DNA of 5,429 nucleotides. It comes from Bacteroidota bacterium. Lineage in GTDB: Bacteria; Zhuqueibacterota; Zhuqueibacteria; Zhuqueibacterales; Geothermadaptataceae. Position 1 is the stretch's first letter. Every line of letters begins with the position of its first letter. Below, piece after piece: positions 1 to 5,429 of the stretch. The stretch is taken from contig DRLW01000579.1 of assembly GCA_011375275.1 (NCBI GenBank), forward strand, positions 1 to 5,429. Direction: 5' to 3'. The notes under the pieces were generated by a model, which saw only the letters and a list, made by a program, of their open reading frames with translations, was not told the DNA's origin and did not search any database. Position numbers and translations under genes: made by a program.

Positions 1-2449
1 AATCACGCGCACCGCGCTGAAGGGCCTGCCGCAGTTCTGCCTGCTGGTTTTGCTGCATCTGCTCGCGGGCCTGCGCGAGATTTTGCTGCATCTGCTGCAT
101 CTGCTGCATGAGCTGCTGGCCGGTTTGCGCCGACTGCTCCTGATCTGCACGATCGAGCGCTTGCGTCATCTCCTGCAAATTTTCCATCAGCTCCTGGCTC
201 TCGGCTGTTTTCTGCGCAGCATCTACCTGCTCGCGCGGCAATCTGATCTGCGGCAACTCCGCTATTTTTTCCTGCAGAGATTTCAGGGCCTGTTGCAACT
301 GCTCGAGGCGCTTCATCTGCTTCATTTCCTCATCAGCGAGGGCAGACTGCTGTTCCGGAGAGCTTTCGGACCGGGCCTTGTCGTTGATCTGCTCCTGCTT
401 TTGCACCATTTCTTCTGCGATGCGCAGAGACTCCTCCAGCCGCTGCTCTGCCTGAAGCTGTTTGAGCAGGTTGATCGTGCGCTCGAGATTGCGGGCAAAC
501 TGCTCCTGTTCCTGCTGAAACGCCTCCAGCGCTTTTTCTATATTTTCCGGGTCGAGCTTTTCCATCGCTTCCTGAAGCTTGCGCATCGCTTCGCGCATCT
601 CTGGCGTCGCGATCTCATCGATCAGCTCCTGTAATTCCTGATATTTCTGCAGGATTTCCGGGGACAACAGCTCGTTGTTTTCCATGCGATCGACCATTTC
701 ATCCAACTGCTCGCCCAGGGTCTGCATATCGTCCAATATCTTTTCCTGCTTGCCGCTGGCATCTCGCAGCGCCTGCTTGTCTTCCCAGTCCAACTCAGGA
801 TTGCGACGGAATTCCTGCAGGATTTCCTGAACATCCTCCCGAATTTCCTCGGTGTTTTTGGCCAGCTCATCCAGGTTTTCCAACGAGCGCTCCTGTTGCT
901 CGCCCGCCTCAGCGAAAATTTCCATCAATGAAGGCAGGCGCAAACGATATTCCCTGCTGCTCGCTTTTTTCGGGCCGGATATCATATCATTGTCGAACAG
1001 CTCGACATGGTAAACGACGACATCCTCCGGTTCGAGACCGGCCGGCTGTAAGTCCCAGAGATACTCGGCCTGCAGGGTTGCTTCGCGGCTGACATAGTTC
1101 AGGCGCTCCCGAAAACTTCGCTCTTTTTCACCGGAGCGATACACGCTGTACACCAGGTCCAGCCGTGTAAATCCGAAATCATCCTCACCCGAAACCAACA
1201 GAGGAACGCGCCGCGATTCATCCAAATCCTGGTCTCTTCCCGGGCGCACGATCTCGACAACCGGCCGCTGGTCCGGGATGATGTCGATCTGCCAGAGTAT
1301 CGGATTGGCATTCTCCAACCCGGCAGAGTCTTTCAGATACACAGAATACTGCTGTGCGCTCCGAATCTGCACCTTTCCTGTCAGCGCCTCCCCGCTGATT
1401 TTCAGTATGACCGGATCATGATCAGAAAAGAGCAGTTTCGCCTCACGGACCGGTTTGTTGGTTAAGACAGAAAAGAAAACCTCTGATCCGGCCAGAACGC
1501 TGACGAGTCCCACATCCGGCTCGGGTTTCATTTCAGGAAGCTTTGTATAGGCCGGTGGCCGGACGCGTAACTGCATTTGCCGGATATCCGGCAACTCCAC
1601 AACATCGAGCTGAAACGATTCACTCGACCGGCCATCACTTTTCAGAAAATAGCGACCGGACTCCTGCACGTTTTCCAGGGTATAGCGAAACGGTCCGCCT
1701 GCCACCGGCTGCATGGAAAAAGTCTCTTCAAAGCCGCCATCATAAAGGACGTGCAGGCTCATCGAACGAGGCTGCACATCGGCAACGCTGGCGGAAATCT
1801 CCAGGGACGTGCCGCGCACGATGCGAACATCTCCCGGGCTGACGCGAAAAGCATATTCAGCCTGCGCCGGGCGACTGTATGGTGTGAGCAACTGGCGCAG
1901 GGCATCGCGGTAAGTATTTGGAAAGATAAAAGCAAAGGAGAGCGTAACGATCAATAGTCCAGCCGCTGTCGCCGTGTTGCGCCTGAGCTGTTCTGTGGAG
2001 ATATATTTTTCCAGCGCAAGTCCGGCAACGGCCTGATGCACGCGTTCGAACTCCTTTTGCGCCAAAGCAGATGCCGCTTCATCCATCTTCGGCATATCCC
2101 GCATGAGCTGCAGCGCATTGCTCAGCCGATCGCGTATCTGTGGAAACGCGGCACCGATTTGCAGGGCACTTTTCTCCAGCGAGGGTGTGTTTCGTCTGAA
2201 GACACACTGCCACAACGGCTTGAGAAACCAGTGATAGCCCAGCCAACAGAAAAGGCCTGCCGCGGAGAGGGACACAAGCCATCTGTAAACAACATCATCG
2301 CGGAGCGGCGCAGCATAGAGCAAAGGCAGAACGAGCACGGCGGCGGCGATTGCGGATATAAACAACGCCATCTTTTCCGCACCGTGTACTGCCTTGGTCC
2401 GGAAACGAATTCGGGCCAGACGTTTTTTTAGCTTTTCGAGTGCCGTCAT
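1..2449 (-). CDS. DUF4175-type membrane protein with long Gln/Glu-rich coiled coil (3' end outside window)
   Basis: The frame is open from an ATG at 2449 to the window edge, giving 816 complete codons with no stop, so the C-terminus is missing. Three hydrophobic segments lie near the N-terminus (about residues 27-47, 57-76 and 159-177), the first preceded by a Lys/Arg-rich stretch. Residues about 195-500 look beta-rich and Ig-like, with a conserved-looking block at about 391-435 containing IIPDQRPVVEIVRP and GEDDFGF. From about residue 510 onward the protein is an almost continuous charged coiled coil rich in Gln, Glu, Leu and Met, including TPEMREAMRKLQEAMEKLDP at about 615-634. This order (membrane segments, beta domains, long coiled coil) matches the DUF4175 proteins of Bacteroidota and relatives, which as I recall run to about 1,000 residues or more. 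Function is unknown; a structural or scaffolding role in the envelope is inference. The start lies one base after the DUF4159 stop with no good Shine-Dalgarno, which suggests coupled translation. Smaller open frames inside this span are shadows. Confidence 0.85.
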   Translation of the reverse strand, partial: MTALEKLKKRLARIRFRTKAVHGAEKMALFISAIAAAVLVLPLLYAAPLRDDVVYRWLVSLSAAGLFCWLGYHWFLKPLWQCVFRRNTPSLEKSALQIGAAFPQIRDRLSNALQLMRDMPKMDEAASALAQKEFERVHQAVAGLALEKYISTEQLRRNTATAAGLLIVTLSFAFIFPNTYRDALRQLLTPYSRPAQAEYAFRVSPGDVRIVRGTSLEISASVADVQPRSMSLHVLYDGGFEETFSMQPVAGGPFRYTLENVQESGRYFLKSDGRSSESFQLDVVELPDIRQMQLRVRPPAYTKLPEMKPEPDVGLVSVLAGSEVFFSVLTNKPVREAKLLFSDHDPVILKISGEALTGKVQIRSAQQYSVYLKDSAGLENANPILWQIDIIPDQRPVVEIVRPGRDQDLDESRRVPLLVSGEDDFGFTRLDLVYSVYRSGEKERSFRERLNYVSREATLQAEYLWDLQPAGLEPEDVVVYHVELFDNDMISGPKKASSREYRLRLPSLMEIFAEAGEQQERSLENLDELAKNTEEIREDVQEILQEFRRNPELDWEDKQALRDASGKQEKILDDMQTLGEQLDEMVDRMENNELLSPEILQKYQELQELIDEIATPEMREAMRKLQEAMEKLDPENIEKALEAFQQEQEQFARNLERTINLLKQLQAEQRLEESLRIAEEMVQKQEQINDKARSESSPEQQSALADEEMKQMKRLEQLQQALKSLQEKIAELPQIRLPREQVDAAQKTAESQELMENLQEMTQALDRADQEQSAQTGQQLMQQMQQMQQNLAQAREQMQQNQQAELRQALQRGARD
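83..109 (-). repeat. Three tandem 9-base units encoding Met-Gln-Gln
   Basis: On the coding strand the unit ATGCAGCAG occurs three times in a row, the last ending in CAA, and encodes residues 781-789 of the DUF4175-type protein as (MQQ)3. A further ATGCAGCAA copy sits at 50-58 (residues 798-800). The repeat keeps the reading frame and is part of the coiled coil, so it most likely reflects low-complexity expansion by slippage and not a separate element. Confidence 0.8.
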
Positions 2450-2450
2450 G

Positions 2451-3122
2451 TTATTGTGCCAGTGCAAAGAGAATGATATTCGCGCCGAACTGTAAGGCTG
2501 CCCGCCGTACCGGCTCCGGGTCCTGATGGACCTCCGGGTCTGCCCAGCCGTCAGAGATGTTGGTGTTTTGCGTATAGAGGACGATCAGCCTGCCATCATG
2601 AAAAAGGGCTTGTGTTTTTCCGGGACCACCGTCGTGTTCATGTATTTTCGGCACACCGGCTGGAAAGGGATAGAGCATGGAAAAGAGAGGGTGGCTGAAG
2701 GGTAAATCCACAAACTTTTTATCCGGGAAAACTTTTTTCATCATCTTGCGGAAAGAAGCATCCATGCCATAATCATCATCTGCATACAGGAACCCGCCAT
2801 TGAGCAGATAGTTCCTCAGTCTCTCGGCTTCCTGTTGCGAAAAAACGATGCGGCCATGCCCGGTTATGAACAGCACGGGATAAGAAAACAACGCATTATC
2901 AGTGACCTCGACGCGGGCCTCATCCGTGCCACAACGCAGGTTGGTGTTTTCGTTCAGGAACCGCAGCATATTCGGTATAATCGATGGATCATTATACCAG
3001 TCACCGCCACCGCTGTATTTCAGGCGAGCGATGGTAAACCGGCTTCCCGGCGCAGCATTCTGCGCGATAAGCTGGCAAACAGGCAACAGAAGAAGGATGC
3101 AGAGCAGGCTGTATTTTTTCAT
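2451..3122 (-). CDS. Exported DUF4159 domain protein
   Basis: This 223-residue protein begins with a clear Sec signal peptide: MKKYS, a hydrophobic core at residues 6-19, and a likely signal peptidase I site near LIA(20)-Q(21). Cys16 is not in a good lipobox (LPVC), so a lipoprotein is unlikely. The mature part is one DUF4159 domain: ARLKYSGGGDWY (32-43), YPVLFITGHG (81-90), LRNYLLNGGFLYADDDYG (103-119), SHPLF (143-147), DGRLIVLYTQN (176-186) and SDGW (190-193). The pattern of a beta strand ending in GHG followed by 'LxxYLxxGGxL' resembles ThuA/GATase1-like folds; no nucleophilic Cys is present at the expected position, so glutaminase activity is not expected. The length is normal for the family, whose biochemical role is not established as far as I know. 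It sits 63 bases after DUF456 and one base before DUF4175; DUF4159 genes are often found near DUF4175 or MoxR/DUF58-type envelope genes (recalled, not checked here). Confidence 0.9.
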   Translation of the reverse strand: MKKYSLLCILLLLPVCQLIAQNAAPGSRFTIARLKYSGGGDWYNDPSIIPNMLRFLNENTNLRCGTDEARVEVTDNALFSYPVLFITGHGRIVFSQQEAERLRNYLLNGGFLYADDDYGMDASFRKMMKKVFPDKKFVDLPFSHPLFSMLYPFPAGVPKIHEHDGGPGKTQALFHDGRLIVLYTQNTNISDGWADPEVHQDPEPVRRAALQFGANIILFALAQ

Positions 3123-3185
3123 GGGCTTCTTTTCTGTTTGTGCGGTTTTGTGAGAAGATCGTGCTGAAATATTGTTTTACGCGGG
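3123..3185. other. 63-base intergenic gap, the only non-coding stretch
   Basis: This gap lies between the DUF456 stop and the DUF4159 start. Read on the minus strand it is A-rich in its second half. I see no inverted repeat followed by a T-run that would form an intrinsic terminator, and no -35/-10 pair with acceptable spacing. Read-through from the upstream genes is therefore the simplest reading, though a weak internal promoter cannot be excluded. Confidence 0.6.
3127..3133 (-). promoter_or_regulatory. Weak purine-rich ribosome binding site for DUF4159
   Basis: The minus strand reads AAAGAAG, four bases before the ATG at 3122. It is a poor match to AGGAGG but is the only purine-rich run near the start. 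The start itself is fixed mainly by the well-formed signal peptide that follows it. Confidence 0.45.
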
Positions 3186-3701
3186 TCAGACAATACGAAA
3201 CCAAATCATGACGATCATGATGATCCCGAGAATCACCTTGCTCAGCTTGCCGCCTATGGTGCCGAGCATAGCGCCATACCCGGCCTTTAGCGCTGCGAAG
3301 AGGGAGCCTCCTGCCAGCAACTCTGCCAGCATGGCGCCGGCAAAGGCACCGAGGAAGGCGCCAATCAGCGTTCCCAAAACCGGGAACATGCCCGTGCCGA
3401 CGACTGCGCCGGCAAAGCCTCCAATCACGGCACCGGACATCGCCCATTTCGAGCCGCCGTATTTTTTTGCCGTCGCAGCACCAAAAAAGAACTCCACCAC
3501 CTCACCGGCAACTGCTATCCCGAGCAGTGTAAAAACAAATGTTCCGGTGATTGGATCGAAATTCGTGACCCAGCCATGAAATAATGCCAGCGCTGTGATC
3601 ATAAACGTGCCCGGCAGGCCGGCAGGAATGACCAAAAGAGACAGCAGCAGCGCAAGCCAGAAAAAAACCATGCCTGCGCCGGAGATGAGCCAGTCCGCCA
3701 T
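3186..3701 (-). CDS. DUF456 family small integral membrane protein
   Basis: This 171-residue protein is almost entirely hydrophobic and matches the DUF456 family in length and pattern. Membrane segments are visible at about residues 8-27, 31-45, 54-75, 89-130 (glycine-rich, probably two segments) and 154-169. Family-like features are the IPAGLPGTF turn (25-33), the acidic helix GEVVEFFFGAATAKKYGGSK (66-85) and the following SG-A-IGG-AGA-VG glycine-zipper region, which continues as GTLIGAFLGAFAGAMLAELL (110-129). The family has no firmly established function that I know of; the glycine zippers suggest tightly packed helices or oligomers, which is inference. The start codon overlaps the stop of the upstream carboxypeptidase gene by one base (TAATG), so the two are probably translationally coupled, and a GGGAG motif nine bases upstream supports this start. 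Confidence 0.9.
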   Translation of the reverse strand: MADWLISGAGMVFFWLALLLSLLVIPAGLPGTFMITALALFHGWVTNFDPITGTFVFTLLGIAVAGEVVEFFFGAATAKKYGGSKWAMSGAVIGGFAGAVVGTGMFPVLGTLIGAFLGAFAGAMLAELLAGGSLFAALKAGYGAMLGTIGGKLSKVILGIIMIVMIWFRIV

Positions 3702-5429
3702 TACATCATGCTCCCGAAAAAGACCGCATTGAGAAACAGGGCACTGGTCACCCGCCAGAACATGCGGAAGTTGGGATCATCGGCAAAGAGTATCAACACA
3801 CCTTTTCCAACCCGTTCGACCGCCACGCCGGAAGAGTTTTTCAGCAGGCTTCGGTTTTCTTTGCTGATATATCCTGCTGTCCAGGCATCGTTCTGAAATA
3901 TACCGGCATGGTGTGCTTTCCCGGTCAGGTCAAAGGCACGCGTACCGCGCTTGATGGTGAAAATTTGCCGTTCCAGACCAAAGCCTATAGGATGCGTGAT
4001 GTCAACATGCATACGGTAGACCGCGCCGCTCACCCTGTTCAGCATGCGCTGGTGCTGTTTTTCCTGCCAGGTTTGTCTGGCCTTCTCCTCATCCTTCTTT
4101 TTCTTCTCTTTCGCGGCGGTCGTATCTTTTCGCATCGTTATTTTGGATATGCTTTTTTTACCCTGGGTCAAAAACTCTGTAGCAGAACCTATGGCGATCA
4201 GCCGGCCGCCGGACTGCAGCCAGTGTCGCAGCTTTTTCACCGTGACACTGTCGAGCAGAGTTGACCAGGGCGCAAACGCATCCGGCATCACGAGGGTTTT
4301 ATAACGAGCGAGATCCACCCGGCGCAGGGAACGCAGAGGCAGAGCTGCAAAAGGGTGCTCGATTTTCTGATCAAATAAAAACCAGACTGCGCCGTAGGAT
4401 GTCGGCGATATTCCCTCCCCTGTCAAAACCGCGGTTGCCGGAGCGGGAATCCAGGCGACATTGTTGGTGGAGCCGAGGTCCGGCCCTTTGAGGGTAAGCC
4501 CGGTGGAAAGGCGTTGTGGAGAAACAGCCCACTTCGTACTCAGCCGTCGGATAAGGCCGGAGAGATTTTTCTTTTGCGTATTCGCCCAACGGGGAATGAT
4601 AATCGATCCGGGCCGAAACTCTCTGCTCCCGACCTGTATCGTCTTTCGCGTCGCATAGCAACGGACGTTTTCTTCGAGCAGGTCGGAAAGAAAACCCGCC
4701 GAGGGCACGTCATCCCACGGAAGAACCCAGGCATAGGGTGGATCGGCAGCATCGGTTTCTCTCACAACAGGGCTGGTTTTGCTGCGCGTCGTACGCGGAG
4801 ATTTTTTCACCCTGTATGCATGCACGCCAAAGGCTGCCGGCATGGACCAGGACGTGATATCGTAGAAAAAAGTGTCGGACAATGCCGGGTTAGGTTCAAA
4901 AAGGATGCGCACCTGCCTGCTGTTCTGCTGGTCCAACGGCACGAAGTAGTCCTGCGCAGAGAGACGGATCGCTTTTTTCTCTCCATCGACGACATGAACA
5001 GCTCCCGAAACCTTTCGCTGCTCATCCACCTGCAGCACATCGATTCCCTGCATCCTCAATGTATGCACCAGCTCCTGCAAACGTGCCTGTGAAGCCATCG
5101 ACTGCAGAATATATCCTTTGAAAGCGTCTTTCGCCCCCTTTTTCCAGAATGCAGCATAGTCGCGCAGCCGTTCGACGCGATGAGCCGCTGTGGTTTGCAG
5201 CGTCGTCAGGGAGCTGACAAAATGATGTCTGATGCGGTCTGCCAGGGTCAGAAGTGTGCCGTCTTTTCGTCTGTAGAGCGCACCGGCCGCCCCGTGCCCG
5301 GCCTGCTCGTATGTCATGCCGATAGCGCCGTTGATACTCGGCCAGGAATCGCCATAGCCGGGATAAAAAAGATCAAAATTCTCGGCAGTGTAGTATGGCC
5401 AGCCGCGGCGATCAAAGGCCCGGGCATTG
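3701..5429 (-). CDS. M14-type zinc carboxypeptidase-like protein with GATase1-like C-terminal region (5' end outside window)
   Basis: The frame is open from the window edge (first full codon at 5428) to a TAA at 3703-3701, giving 575 residues. The ATG at 5317 is internal, since the 37 residues before it are clearly part of the domain. The first 45 residues (FDRRGWPYYT, FDLFYPGYGDSW, NGAIGMTYEQAG) match the end of the M14 peptidase domain in a large FCB-type subfamily; Glu41 in TYEQ is probably the catalytic Glu. The zinc ligands (HxxE and a later His) would lie upstream, outside the window. After a middle region (about 100-370; GSREFRPGSIIIPRWANT, then KGPDLGSTN), a GATase1-like part follows: YKTLVMPD (376-383), LRHWLQSGGRLIAIGS (400-415), a Lys/Glu-rich insertion (about 425-468) and a C-terminal block with GKGVLILFADDPNFRMFW. 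No Cys sits at the expected GATase nucleophile elbow. Related proteins are exported and about 850-900 residues long (recalled). The substrate is unknown. The stop overlaps the DUF456 start. Confidence 0.85.
   Translation of the reverse strand, partial: NARAFDRRGWPYYTAENFDLFYPGYGDSWPSINGAIGMTYEQAGHGAAGALYRRKDGTLLTLADRIRHHFVSSLTTLQTTAAHRVERLRDYAAFWKKGAKDAFKGYILQSMASQARLQELVHTLRMQGIDVLQVDEQRKVSGAVHVVDGEKKAIRLSAQDYFVPLDQQNSRQVRILFEPNPALSDTFFYDITSWSMPAAFGVHAYRVKKSPRTTRSKTSPVVRETDAADPPYAWVLPWDDVPSAGFLSDLLEENVRCYATRKTIQVGSREFRPGSIIIPRWANTQKKNLSGLIRRLSTKWAVSPQRLSTGLTLKGPDLGSTNNVAWIPAPATAVLTGEGISPTSYGAVWFLFDQKIEHPFAALPLRSLRRVDLARYKTLVMPDAFAPWSTLLDSVTVKKLRHWLQSGGRLIAIGSATEFLTQGKKSISKITMRKDTTAAKEKKKKDEEKARQTWQEKQHQRMLNRVSGAVYRMHVDITHPIGFGLERQIFTIKRGTRAFDLTGKAHHAGIFQNDAWTAGYISKENRSLLKNSSGVAVERVGKGVLILFADDPNFRMFWRVTSALFLNAVFFGSMM
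3711..3715 (-). promoter_or_regulatory. Shine-Dalgarno motif for DUF456
   Basis: The minus strand reads GGGAG, nine bases before the DUF456 ATG and inside the last codons of the carboxypeptidase gene. It is the clearest ribosome binding site in the window and decides the DUF456 start over the two nearby ATG triplets, which belong to the carboxypeptidase frame (its C-terminal Met-Met). Confidence 0.65.

Noticed and set aside
50..634. A 194-codon open frame on the plus strand, rich in Leu and His
   Set aside because: It is exactly antisense to the Gln/Glu/Leu coiled coil of the DUF4175-type gene. CAG and GAG codons read as CTG and CTC on the other strand, which gives a Leu-rich frame without stops. 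It resembles no protein family I recognise.
2451..3122. DUF4159 protein as a lipoprotein
   Set aside because: Cys16 lies within the signal peptide but the preceding residues (LPV) do not fit the lipobox, and a signal peptidase I site after LIA is a better match.
3123..3210. Possible promoter before DUF4159 (TTGTCT with CAATAT)
   Set aside because: The two boxes are only 13 bases apart, too close for a standard sigma-70 promoter, and the matches are partial.
3001..3447. A 148-codon minus-strand frame spanning the DUF456-DUF4159 junction
   Set aside because: It overlaps both well-supported genes in another frame and is Arg/Cys-rich with no recognisable features.
4514..5092. A 192-codon open frame on the plus strand
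   Set aside because: It is antisense to the carboxypeptidase-like gene, shows no domain or signal and has a mixed, Arg/Cys/His-rich composition typical of shadow frames.
5315..5317. ATG at 5317 as the start of the carboxypeptidase-like gene
   Set aside because: The frame stays open upstream to the window edge and the 37 preceding residues (with FYPGYGDSW and NGAIG) are clearly domain sequence continuous with TYEQ, so the true start is outside the window.

Overview
The window is an ordinary-looking bacterial chromosomal segment of moderate GC in which all recognisable genes lie on the minus strand. Read in transcription order (high to low coordinate) there are four: the C-terminal two thirds of an M14-type zinc carboxypeptidase-like protein (5429-3701), a small DUF456 membrane protein (3701-3186), an exported DUF4159 protein (3122-2451), and a large DUF4175-type membrane protein with a very long Gln/Glu/Met-rich coiled coil (2449-1). 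The first and last genes run off the window edges. I see no RNA genes, mobile elements, CRISPR arrays or phage genes.

The packing suggests a single operon. The carboxypeptidase stop and the DUF456 start overlap in a TAATG. A 63-base gap, the only non-coding stretch, separates DUF456 from DUF4159. DUF4159 and DUF4175 are one base apart. No convincing terminator or promoter is visible in the gap.

The gene content (a long DUF4175 protein next to DUF4159, and the M14 protein with a degenerate glutamine-amidotransferase-like C-terminal region) recalls the FCB group and relatives (Calditrichota/KSB1-like, Ignavibacteriota, Bacteroidota, Gemmatimonadota). This placement is an inference from family recall; the readable Shine-Dalgarno motif before DUF456 fits a lineage outside typical Bacteroidota only weakly.

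Functionally, every product appears to be in or beyond the inner membrane: an exported peptidase-like protein, a polytopic glycine-rich membrane protein, a secreted DUF4159 protein, and a membrane-anchored protein with a large predicted extracytoplasmic beta-rich and coiled-coil part. A shared envelope role is plausible, but no specific function is established for three of the four families. The strongest candidates for new biology are the DUF4159-DUF4175 pair and the recurrence of a GATase1/ThuA-like motif in both the carboxypeptidase tail and DUF4159.
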